Source: an uncultured Bacilli bacterium
GTDB taxonomy: Bacteria > Bacillota_I > Bacilli_A > RF39 > UBA660
Direction of reading: 5' to 3'
Assembly (NCBI GenBank): GCA_910584165.1
Contig: CAJTZU010000001.1
Coordinates: 496,001 to 560,000, forward strand
DNA: 64,000 nucleotides
Of the stretch, positions 57,174 to 64,000 are shown in pieces. Positions within the stretch are counted from its first letter, which is position 1; each line of letters starts with the position of its first letter. The translations under genes were made by a program, and so were the position numbers. Below the pieces are notes generated by a model. The model was not told the origin of the DNA. It made no database searches and saw only the letters and a program-made list of their open reading frames with translations.

Positions 57174-58109
57174 CTACTTTTGATATTTTCCACATTTACT
57201 ACCCCAAATATCTAATAATTCCTTCTCTTTATAAATTTTTAATAATTCACATCGGTTACTACAATCTTTACATTCACTTCCTATGGTTTTAAAGGATGTT
57301 TCTTTAATATTTAAATCGTATATTTTATCTACCTCTGTTTTAGAAGATAAAATAGCTACCCCTATTGCTCCCATTAAGTGTCCATTAGGATCTATTAAAA
57401 TAGGTTCTTTTAATTCTTCTTCAAAGAACTTAACAACTCCAACATTCTTAGATACACCACCTTGAAAAATAATAGGGCCTTCTATTTTTTTCCCTTTACA
57501 TACATTATTTAAATAGTTTAATACGACAGACTTACATAGACCTGCTATAATATCCTCTTTGGGATAACCAACCTGTGCTTTATGTACTAAATCTGACTCA
57601 GCAAATACCGTACATCTAGCAGCTATTGTAGTGGGATTTTTACTTTTTAAAGCGATACGCCCAAATTCTTTTACATCAATTCCTAATCTTTTTGCTTGGC
57701 TAGAAAGAAATGCACCTGTACCTGCTGCACATAGTGTATTCATAGCATAATCACTAATCATACCATTTCTTATTAATATAACCTTAGAATCTTGGCCACC
57801 AATTTCTAATATTGTTTTTACCTTTGGATGATAAGTTAATGTTCCTATAGCATGAGCTGTTATTTCATTTTTTACAACATTAGCATCTAATAATAAACCA
57901 ATTAACTTTCTAGCGCTTCCTGTAGTTCCTATTCCTCTTACTTCATACTCTTTTGGTACTTTTATCAAGGAAATCGCTTTTTTTACTGCCTCGATAGGAT
58001 TTCCTTCTGTCTCTATATAGCAAGAATCAATTACTTGATATTTTGAATCTAATAATACTGCCTTAGTGGAGATAGAACCAATATCTACTCCTAAATAACA
58101 TTTTTTCAT
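57174..58109 (-). CDS. 2-hydroxyacyl-CoA dehydratase activator-type ATPase
   Basis: A 311-residue BadF/BadG/HgdC-type ATPase of the actin-like fold: LGVDIGSISTKAVLLD (phosphate 1), EIGGQDSKVILI and FQGGVSKNVGV. Cysteines in NTLCAAGTGAFLSSQ and AARCTVFAESD are the ligands for the [4Fe-4S] cluster shared by the dimer. The activator injects an electron into a dehydratase using ATP. A Cys-rich C-terminal tail (ECKDCSNRCELL) is extra. Its start overlaps the end of the next upstream gene by 1 base. Confidence 0.88.
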   Translation of the reverse strand: MKKCYLGVDIGSISTKAVLLDSKYQVIDSCYIETEGNPIEAVKKAISLIKVPKEYEVRGIGTTGSARKLIGLLLDANVVKNEITAHAIGTLTYHPKVKTILEIGGQDSKVILIRNGMISDYAMNTLCAAGTGAFLSSQAKRLGIDVKEFGRIALKSKNPTTIAARCTVFAESDLVHKAQVGYPKEDIIAGLCKSVVLNYLNNVCKGKKIEGPIIFQGGVSKNVGVVKFFEEELKEPILIDPNGHLMGAIGVAILSSKTEVDKIYDLNIKETSFKTIGSECKDCSNRCELLKIYKEKELLDIWGSKCGKYQK

Positions 58110-59152
58110 TATTTCCTCATTTCTAGCATGTCACAAAAAGCTTCTATACGTGTTAAAAATCCTGTTTCTGAAGTATTCATATCCATACTTAAAAATAAAA
58201 CAGGAACTTGATACTTTGAAGCAACAGACTCTATTACTGGCATTGCTCCTATTTCTGGCGTACAAAAAGAAGATTTAATATGAATAATACCATCATAACC
58301 ATTTTCACATAATTCTTTTGTATGATGAATATTATCTAAAGCATCTGCACCCATTCGATATTTAATAAAAAAGTTTTTTAAATATTTTCTAACTAATTTT
58401 CTCTTTTGAAACAATAAATAAGTAACATTTGTATATCTTTTTATTTCTATACCTCTATCACTTAATAATTGCTCTATATTTTCATTTGCGCATGGTTCCA
58501 TTAAAGTATAAAGTTCTCCTATAATGCCTACTTTTATCTTTTTCGATATTTGTCTTCTTGGAAGATTTTTCATTTTTTTGAAATATTTCTTATAAATTTT
58601 ACGCAAATGAAAGTATCCTTTACACTTAGAAAATTCCACTAACATTCTTTTTCTTAAACGATTAAAATCTCCTTTATATTCTTCATAGCAGCGATTTTTT
58701 CTAATATAATCATCTATCTTATCCATATAAAGAACCATCTTTTTAGTCGTTAATAAAGTTCTCAATAATTTTTCTTTTCTTAACTGAATAGGATATTCTC
58801 TTAATATTTTAATAATAGAACTTTTATTACCACCACTTACTAAATTTATCATCTGAAAATGATAGCCTAAATCTTTTAATATTTGCTCTTGTAATTCATG
58901 GTAATAACCATATCTACAACCACCGCCTAATTGGATTAAAATATCTGCCCCATCCTCTAAAGATTCTATCATCGTTCCTAAGGTATATTTAAATGGAGTA
59001 CAAACAAAATCTGGACTATATTTACTTCCTAATTCTAAAGTTCTCGTACTAATTTCTTTCGGTTTCACAATTTCATTTTTTAAAATATGGGTTAGTAAAA
59101 AATAGACTGGTACACCATAACTTCCCATTTGTGGGTAACTAACCTTGTTCAA
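58109..59152 (-). CDS. CoA-dehydratase-like protein (DUF2229 type), subunit A
   Basis: A 347-residue protein of the HgdB/DUF2229 kind. It opens VSYPQMGSYGVPVYFLLTHI, has DFVCTPFKYTLGTMIESLED and GGGCRYGYY with candidate cluster cysteines, and SSFCTPEIGAMPVIES near the end. The start is TTG (59152), chosen because the MNKVSYPQMG opening is typical of the family; it overlaps the upstream gene by 14 bases. Real dehydratase activity is doubtful: such proteins often accompany an activator without a substrate-specific subunit. Confidence 0.78.
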   Translation of the reverse strand: MNKVSYPQMGSYGVPVYFLLTHILKNEIVKPKEISTRTLELGSKYSPDFVCTPFKYTLGTMIESLEDGADILIQLGGGCRYGYYHELQEQILKDLGYHFQMINLVSGGNKSSIIKILREYPIQLRKEKLLRTLLTTKKMVLYMDKIDDYIRKNRCYEEYKGDFNRLRKRMLVEFSKCKGYFHLRKIYKKYFKKMKNLPRRQISKKIKVGIIGELYTLMEPCANENIEQLLSDRGIEIKRYTNVTYLLFQKRKLVRKYLKNFFIKYRMGADALDNIHHTKELCENGYDGIIHIKSSFCTPEIGAMPVIESVASKYQVPVLFLSMDMNTSETGFLTRIEAFCDMLEMRK

Positions 59153-60029
59153 TTAAATCCACAAAACTTTCTATTCTAGTTTCTAACCCAGTCATACTTG
59201 ATAAATCATCTATTACTAAATTTAAATATGGTTTTTCTATTTTTCTAATAACTAATTCATGAACTAAAGAATCTAATCCGCATGGAAAAGTAGATAAAAA
59301 AATAATTCCGTCTATTTCTTTACAAAGAGGAATCGCACCAATACTTTCTTTACTATATTTCCAATATAAATTTTTTGATATTTTTTTTGATAAAGAACTC
59401 GTTACTTCTGGTAAAAAATAATCACTATATACAAATTGAATATTATTTTTTTCTAATAACTTAGATAAATCAGAACCTACAAATTCATCATGAATATTAT
59501 AGGCATGAGAAACAATTAAAACTTTTTTATGAGCACTTTTTAAAATATTTTCCTGCTCCTTAGCTTTTTCTTGTTGCCATTCTTTTTCTTTTCGAAGCGC
59601 ATATTCATAAGCTTCTATAATTTTTATTTTTGATAGCCTTAATTCTTTTTCAAGAGATAAAAGTCCATCTAATAAATGATTTTTTGAATCAATATTATAA
59701 TTTAATATTGGAGTTGTAAAAAAATGATTTACTAAATCATAAAGCGCTAAAAAGTTAGTACAAGTTTGATTATAATCATCAAATCTATCAATTCTTGGAA
59801 CTAAAATATAGTCACATTTTCCCTCTAAGCAAGCAACATGACCTAAATAAATTTTCATACTAAGACACATTTCATCTGGTGCGATAGATTTCCCTATTTC
59901 TAAAATTTCTTTTGTCGTCTTTGGACTATATATCACATCAATATTACATTTTTTAAAAAAATATTTCCAGAATATATGAGAATAATAATAATGTATTGCT
60001 CGTGGAATTCCTACTTTTACCTTGTCCAT
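59139..60029 (-). CDS. CoA-dehydratase-like protein (DUF2229 type), subunit B
   Basis: A 296-residue relative of the previous protein: KVGIPRAIHYYYSHIFWKYF, the cysteine in PDEMCLSMKIYLGHVACLEG, VPRIDRFDDYNQTCTNF and the end IDDLSSMTGLETRIESFVD. I chose the ATG at 60029 after GGTGAT; the frame extends upstream but without a ribosome site. The three genes at 57174-60029 overlap and form one operon. Function of the trio is not established. Confidence 0.75.
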   Translation of the reverse strand: MDKVKVGIPRAIHYYYSHIFWKYFFKKCNIDVIYSPKTTKEILEIGKSIAPDEMCLSMKIYLGHVACLEGKCDYILVPRIDRFDDYNQTCTNFLALYDLVNHFFTTPILNYNIDSKNHLLDGLLSLEKELRLSKIKIIEAYEYALRKEKEWQQEKAKEQENILKSAHKKVLIVSHAYNIHDEFVGSDLSKLLEKNNIQFVYSDYFLPEVTSSLSKKISKNLYWKYSKESIGAIPLCKEIDGIIFLSTFPCGLDSLVHELVIRKIEKPYLNLVIDDLSSMTGLETRIESFVDLIEQG

Positions 60030-60047
60030 TTTATCACCAATATAATA

Positions 60048-60056
60048 TATGGTATA
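60048..60056 (+). promoter_or_regulatory. Extended -10 promoter of the DUF1540 gene
   Basis: TGGTATAAT on the plus strand (TATAAT 60051-60056), 39 bases before the ATG. The same AT-rich stretch must also hold the divergent promoter. Confidence 0.5.
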
Positions 60057-60095
60057 ATTCTTAAAAATATGTAAAAAATAAAAATGGGTGATAAT

Positions 60096-60260
60096 ATGAA
60101 ACGAGAAGCTCAAAAAATTGAGTGTAATGTCTTTGATTGCAAACACTGCAATTGTGATGATTGTGTATGTAATTTAAAAGAAATTAAAGTATGCAATTGT
60201 GGACATAATGAAGACAAAGAGTCTACTATGTGCAACAGTTATAAACAAAGAAAAAAATAA
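60096..60260 (+). CDS. Cysteine-rich DUF1540-type peptide (54 aa)
   Basis: A 54-residue peptide with nine cysteines: IECNVFDCKHCNCDDCVCN, an IKVCNCGH segment and a last TMCNSY. This is the DUF1540 pattern of small metal-binding proteins. GGGTGATAAT precedes the ATG and a terminator follows 5 bases after the stop. Metal binding is presumed; the role is unknown. Confidence 0.75.
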   Translation: MKREAQKIECNVFDCKHCNCDDCVCNLKEIKVCNCGHNEDKESTMCNSYKQRKK

Positions 60261-60265
60261 TTATG

Positions 60266-60302
60266 AAAAGACAAATAAGAAAATTTTATTTGTCTTTTTT
60301 TT
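60266..60302 (+). terminator. Terminator of the DUF1540 gene
   Basis: AAAAGACAAATAA/TTATTTGTCTTTT stem followed by a T run on the plus strand. Confidence 0.85.
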
Positions 60303-60348
60303 ACATTTATAACATTTTTCTTAAAAATATGACAAATAAAAATATTTA

Positions 60349-60357
60349 TGATATAAT
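60349..60357 (+). promoter_or_regulatory. Extended -10 promoter of the second femX-type gene
   Basis: TGATATAAT with TATAAT at 60352-60357, 30 bases before the ATG at 60388. Confidence 0.6.
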
Positions 60358-60387
60358 TATATACTAATGAAAAAAAGGAGAAAAAGC

Positions 60388-61638
60388 ATGAAATTAAAGG
60401 AATTAACAAATGAAGAATTTTTATTTTTTACTAATAACTATCCAATATCTTCTGTTTTTCAAACACCTGAATACGCTATGGTCATGAATAAGCAAAACTA
60501 TGATACTTTTTATTTAGGACTATTAGATGATTCTGATAATATTGTTGCTGCATCATTAATCCTTGTAGAGATGCTTGGAAAATTCCAATATGCTTATGCT
60601 CCTAGAGGATACTTAATTGATTATCAAAATGAAGATTTAGTGAAAGAATTTTCTAAACAAGTAAAGAAGTTTTTAAAGAAAAAAAGTATTATGGCAATTA
60701 AAATCGCGCCTATTATTAGAAAAACAATTTATAAGAAAAATGGAACTGAAAAAATTGAAATACCAACCTACTCACAAAGTTTTAATTTTTTAAAGAAAAT
60801 TGGTTTTTATCACTTAGGTTACAATCGCTACTTTGAAGCTATCAAACCCAGGTTTGAAGCAATCGTGCCATTAGAAACAAATACTAATGCCATGTTTCAA
60901 AGAATCAGAAAAGAATATAGAACGAAAATTCGTATGAGTGATAGAAATGGTGTTAGAATTTATAAAGGTTCTGAAAAAAACCTATCTTATTTTTATAGAA
61001 TGACAAAGGATAAATATCCAAGAGACTTAAATTACTTTCAAGATGCCTATGAGCACTATAGTAAAAGAAATATGGTAGATATTTACTTTGCTCTACTTGA
61101 TACAAAAGAATATTTAGTAAGTGTTCAAAAACAGTTTCAAGAACAAACAATTCGATGCTCTAAAGTAGCAGAAGATATTTTTAAAAGACAAGGAAATGCT
61201 AATAATACTTTAATTACAAGAAAAATAGCAGAAGATAACAGATTAGCGGATTTAAAGAACTTGTTAGTAACTTCTACCAATTTATTACATAAAAATCCAG
61301 ATGGAATCATTATTGCTTGTGCTATGATTATTCGCTATAAAAAGGAAGCATATTTATTAATGGATGGATATGACCCTACCTATAAAAAAATGAATGCTAA
61401 ACATTTACTTATTTGGAAATTAATGGAAAAATATTCTAAAGAAGGTTATGAAGTATTTAATTTAGGAGGAATTGTTGATCCTACTAATCCTGAAAAGTAT
61501 AAAGGTCTAAATGATTTTAGATTGGGATTTGGTGCAAATATTGTAGAATATGCTGGAGACTTAGAATTAATTACTAGTAGACCACTTTATATGGCTTATA
61601 GAAATACAGCTCCTATCCGAAATATGATGAAAAAATAA
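60388..61638 (+). CDS. FemX/MurM-type aminoacyltransferase, second copy
   Basis: A 416-residue FemABX protein with the same layout as the one at 52338: SSVFQTPEYAMVMNKQNYDT, YAYAPRGYLIDYQN, the RIRKEYRTKIRMSDRNGVRI region, a coiled-coil arm (residues ~240-300) and LGGIVDPTNPEKYKGLNDFR with LGFGANIVEYAGDLEL. Two distinct enzymes suggest a two-residue peptidoglycan crossbridge or branched stem. I chose the ATG at 60388 behind AAGGAG. Confidence 0.9.
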   Translation: MKLKELTNEEFLFFTNNYPISSVFQTPEYAMVMNKQNYDTFYLGLLDDSDNIVAASLILVEMLGKFQYAYAPRGYLIDYQNEDLVKEFSKQVKKFLKKKSIMAIKIAPIIRKTIYKKNGTEKIEIPTYSQSFNFLKKIGFYHLGYNRYFEAIKPRFEAIVPLETNTNAMFQRIRKEYRTKIRMSDRNGVRIYKGSEKNLSYFYRMTKDKYPRDLNYFQDAYEHYSKRNMVDIYFALLDTKEYLVSVQKQFQEQTIRCSKVAEDIFKRQGNANNTLITRKIAEDNRLADLKNLLVTSTNLLHKNPDGIIIACAMIIRYKKEAYLLMDGYDPTYKKMNAKHLLIWKLMEKYSKEGYEVFNLGGIVDPTNPEKYKGLNDFRLGFGANIVEYAGDLELITSRPLYMAYRNTAPIRNMMKK

Positions 61639-61664
61639 ACTCTAGAAATCTAGAGTTTTTTTAT
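61630..61664. terminator. Bidirectional terminator
   Basis: AAACTCTAGA/TCTAGAGTTT with an AA loop, T run on the plus strand and a shorter one on the minus strand, between converging genes. Confidence 0.85.
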
Positions 61665-62555
61665 GTCCACTACTTCTTTAGAATCTAATAATATAGAGTC
61701 TATATTTGTGATTCCTCTTTTTTCTAAATATTTTTTTCTTTCATGTAGTTGATAAAGATTTAGCTGTTTCATTGTTAAAGCAGATTGGAATATCTCTTTA
61801 TAAGTAAAATGAAAGGCCATATAATCAAAATCTTTTATCCCTACTCTATTTTCAATTGCTACACATAAATCTACATAATGAAAATAATCTAAAGAAGGAT
61901 TATGAAGTAGATTATGCCTCTTACTAAACTCAATAGCATATTTTTCTACTAATCCTTCATTTATAATAAAGCCACCAGAAGTTAATTGGGATTCTTCTTT
62001 ATTACCCTTCAGCCATCGGAATCTCTCTTCTATCATAACATCTATTAATAAATGGAAAACCTCATGAATCATAGAACCTTTCATTCTTAATGCATTATTA
62101 ATTACCTCACTATCAGATACTCCCACCGCATTAGATTGTGGTGTAAACCCAATTACTCCAAGTTTTGAAATAGCAAAAGCTCCATCATCACCTTTGGGTC
62201 TACCATTGTCGTCTACTTGAATATAACCTTCTGCCACTGCCTGACCTGGTAAGAAAATCTTTAAGTTTTTTCCATTCATAATATTTCCTAGTTTTTGTAT
62301 AATTTCTTCATCTAACTGTCTTTGATAATCAGATATTAAAAGAGGAATAAACTTTCTAGCAAATTGCATTGCAATAGCAGTATAAAATTCCATATCAGTT
62401 GCATACTTTTTTCTTTCTGCCGTTAAGTACTCTTTTTCTTTTGCAAGTAAATCTGCATAATGGCTATTAGGTACATATAACTCTTTATATCTAGGAATAT
62501 TCAATTTTCTCTCCTCTTCTTTGGATAGAGAAATTCGTTTAATTAGTTCTTCCAT
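61650..62555 (-). CDS. Zincin-like predicted metallopeptidase
   Basis: A 301-residue cytoplasmic protein. A gluzincin-type site is visible: HEVFH (in MKGSMIHEVFHLLIDVMIEE) followed ~30 residues later by NEGLVEKYA, whose Glu could be the third zinc ligand. The rest is mostly helical. No signal peptide. The family was not recognised. I chose the ATG at 62555 (GGTGAT site). It precedes tuf's terminator on the same strand but appears to be a separate unit. Confidence 0.65.
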   Translation of the reverse strand: MEELIKRISLSKEEERKLNIPRYKELYVPNSHYADLLAKEKEYLTAERKKYATDMEFYTAIAMQFARKFIPLLISDYQRQLDEEIIQKLGNIMNGKNLKIFLPGQAVAEGYIQVDDNGRPKGDDGAFAISKLGVIGFTPQSNAVGVSDSEVINNALRMKGSMIHEVFHLLIDVMIEERFRWLKGNKEESQLTSGGFIINEGLVEKYAIEFSKRHNLLHNPSLDYFHYVDLCVAIENRVGIKDFDYMAFHFTYKEIFQSALTMKQLNLYQLHERKKYLEKRGITNIDSILLDSKEVVDIKKL

Positions 62556-62591
62556 TAGTATCACCAGCTATCTCAATTTCATTTTATCATA

Positions 62592-62623
62592 TAAAAAAGA
62601 AAATCCGAAGATTTTCTTTTTTC
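62592..62623 (-). terminator. Terminator of tuf
   Basis: AAAAAGAAAATC/GATTTTCTTTTT stem with a TTCG tetraloop and a T run on the minus strand. Confidence 0.9.
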
Positions 62624-62630
62624 ATCATTA

Positions 62631-63815
62631 CTATTTAATAATTTCAGAAATGTTACCAGAACCAACTGTTCTACCACCTTCACGAATTGAGAACTTAGTT
62701 CCATTTTCGATAGCGATTGGAGCAATTAATTCAACAGTCATTTCAACATTATCTCCAGGCATTACCATTTCAACACCTTCTGGTAATTCAATAACACCAG
62801 TTACGTCTGTAGTTCTGAAATAGAATTGAGGACGGTAATTTGAGAAGAATGGTGTATGACGTCCACCCTCGTCTTTGCTTAAAACATAAACTTGTGCTTT
62901 AAACTTAGTATGAGGTGTAACACTTCCTGGTTTAGCTAATACTTGACCACGCTCAACTTCTTCACGAGAAATACCACGTAATAATACACCAGCGTTATCT
63001 CCTGATTCAGCATAGTCTAATTGTTTACGGAACATTTCAATTCCTGTAACAACTGTCTTCTTAGTTTCCTTTAAACCAACGATTTCAACTTCATCATTAA
63101 GTTTTAATTGTCCACGCTCAACACGTCCTGTAACAACAGTTCCACGACCAGTGATTGTGAAAACGTCTTCGATTGGCATTAAGAATGGTTTGTCTGTATC
63201 TCTTGCTGGAGTTTCGATCCAAGTATCTACAGCATCCATTAAATCTAAGATTTTTTGTTCGTAAGCTGCATCTCCTTCAAGAGCTTTTAATGCAGATCCA
63301 CGAATAATTGGAGTGTTATCTCCATCGAATCCGTACTCACTTAATAATTCACGGATTTCCATTTCAACTAAATCTAATAATTCTTCATCATCAACCATAT
63401 CACATTTGTTCATGAATACAACCATACGAGGTACTCCAACTTGACGTGATAATAAGATGTGCTCACGAGTTTGAGCCATAGGTCCATCTGTAGCAGCAAT
63501 AACTAAGATAGCTCCATCCATTTGAGCAGCACCAGTAATCATGTTTTTAACATAGTCAGCATGTCCTGGGCAGTCAACGTGTGCATAGTGTCTCTTATCT
63601 GTTTGATATTCAACGTGTGCAGTATTAATAGTAATACCACGTTCTCTTTCTTCTGGTGCTTTATCGATATTTGCATAATCTACGAAGTCAGCATATCCTT
63701 TTTTTGATAATACATTGGTAATAGCAGCTGTTAAAGTTGTTTTACCATGGTCTACGTGTCCAATTGTACCAATGTTAACATGTGGTTTTGAACGATCATA
63801 TTTTGCTTTTGCCAT
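62631..63815 (-). CDS. tuf: Elongation factor Tu
   Basis: A 394-residue EF-Tu. G1 is NIGTIGHVDHGKTTLTAAIT, G3 DCPGHADY, G4 MNKCDMVDD, and domains 2 and 3 follow to the standard end VGSGNISEIIK. It delivers aminoacyl-tRNA to the ribosome. Its codon choice is visibly biased toward preferred codons compared with neighbours, as expected of a highly expressed gene. Own promoter and strong AAGGAGG site; fusA lies upstream as in the str operon. Confidence 0.98.
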   Translation of the reverse strand: MAKAKYDRSKPHVNIGTIGHVDHGKTTLTAAITNVLSKKGYADFVDYANIDKAPEERERGITINTAHVEYQTDKRHYAHVDCPGHADYVKNMITGAAQMDGAILVIAATDGPMAQTREHILLSRQVGVPRMVVFMNKCDMVDDEELLDLVEMEIRELLSEYGFDGDNTPIIRGSALKALEGDAAYEQKILDLMDAVDTWIETPARDTDKPFLMPIEDVFTITGRGTVVTGRVERGQLKLNDEVEIVGLKETKKTVVTGIEMFRKQLDYAESGDNAGVLLRGISREEVERGQVLAKPGSVTPHTKFKAQVYVLSKDEGGRHTPFFSNYRPQFYFRTTDVTGVIELPEGVEMVMPGDNVEMTVELIAPIAIENGTKFSIREGGRTVGSGNISEIIK

Positions 63816-63847
63816 ATTTATTTCCTCCTTAATTTACATACAATATA

Positions 63848-63876
63848 ATTATATCTAATTACTTTTAAAATAGCAA
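63848..63876 (-). promoter_or_regulatory. Promoter of tuf
   Basis: Minus strand: -35 TTGCTA (63871-63876), 17 bases, -10 TATAAT (63848-63853). Confidence 0.8.
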
Positions 63877-63896
63877 TAGTTTTTTTAATTTTATGG

Positions 63897-63918
63897 GGAA
63901 ACTAGATTCCTAGTTTCC
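63897..63918 (-). terminator. Hairpin at the fusA stop
   Basis: Nine-pair stem GGAAACTAG/CTAGTTTCC, loop of 4, overlapping the fusA stop. The T run is missing on the minus strand, so termination is likely partial. Confidence 0.5.
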
Positions 63919-64000
63919 ACCATTTTTCTTAATAATTTCATCAGCTATGTTCTTTGGAACTTCTTCATAATGGTCAAATACCATTGTGAAGTTTCCACGT
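63910..64000 (-). CDS. fusA: Elongation factor G, C-terminal end
   Basis: The last 29 codons are in the window: RGNFTMVFDHYEEVPKNIAD followed by EIIKKNGGN and a TAG stop. This is the standard C-terminus of EF-G (domain V end). The rest lies beyond the right edge. It precedes tuf in the usual str-operon order. Confidence 0.9.
   Translation of the reverse strand, partial: RGNFTMVFDHYEEVPKNIADEIIKKNGGN

Noticed and set aside
60030..60146. N-terminal extension of the DUF2229-like protein at 59139
   Set aside because: The extra 39 residues have no ribosome site and cover the divergent promoter region; the ATG at 60029 has GGTGAT.
1..64000. CRISPR arrays, tRNA or rRNA genes, intact transposases
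   Set aside because: Read for regular spaced repeats, cloverleaf-type arms and transposase motifs on both strands; nothing convincing seen by eye.

Overview
The window is AT-rich DNA with strong Shine-Dalgarno sites, TGA used as a stop codon, a fusA-tuf pair, an rplS-lepB pair, rny, recA, mreCD, a bacterial type VIIb secretion locus and two FemX-type peptidyltransferases. This points to a low-GC Gram-positive bacterium, probably a gut-type member of Bacilli or a relative; a closer assignment cannot be made from sequence reading alone. Most genes lie on the minus strand. No tRNA, rRNA, CRISPR array or intact insertion sequence was seen.

Region 1 (1-4.3 kb) looks like the worn edge of a mobile element: the start of a replication-type helix-turn-helix protein, ParB and ParA, then frameshifted copies of a DUF6870-type element protein and a dCMP deaminase, and a RhuM-family protein. 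Region 2 (4.3-11.5 kb) is a dense minus-strand cluster of nucleotide and base enzymes: a TudS-related desulfidase with a PP-loop ATPase, two uracil-DNA-glycosylase-like proteins, an endonuclease III-like glycosylase with an Fe-S cysteine cluster, a deoxyinosine glycosylase, two NUDIX hydrolases, a deoxyribosyltransferase-like protein, a DUF488 protein and an ITPase. Region 3 (11.5-18.4 kb) is mostly housekeeping: a coiled-coil protein, lepB, rplS with its leader, a ClpX-like AAA+ protein, an NrtR-like NUDIX regulator, yqeY and rpsU.

Region 4 (18.45-21.45 kb) is a bacteriocin locus. It has a C39-peptidase ABC exporter that appears to start at an ACG codon, a minimal accessory membrane protein, two double-glycine-leader peptides and a small membrane peptide. 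Region 5 (21.5-33.5 kb) is core genome: U32 peptidase, DUF3592 proteins, mgtE, rny, recA, mreD, mreC and radC.

Region 6 (33.6-50.4 kb) is the most striking part. A type VII secretion operon with EssC, EsaB and WXG100-like proteins leads into a 2394-residue toxin. The toxin carries a zincin motif, three helical repeats, an arginine-type ADP-ribosyltransferase (R-STS-ExE) and a C-terminal domain resembling CD38/ADP-ribosyl cyclase. An uncharacterised 226-residue protein and an ADP-ribosylglycohydrolase follow it, and the latter is a natural candidate for immunity. Region 7 (50.4-64 kb) is core genome: a PAP2-DgkA fusion, ZIP transporter, two FemX proteins, an aquaporin, a prepilin, topA, an acyl-CoA-dehydratase-activase-type trio, a DUF1540 peptide, a zincin-like protein, tuf and the end of fusA.
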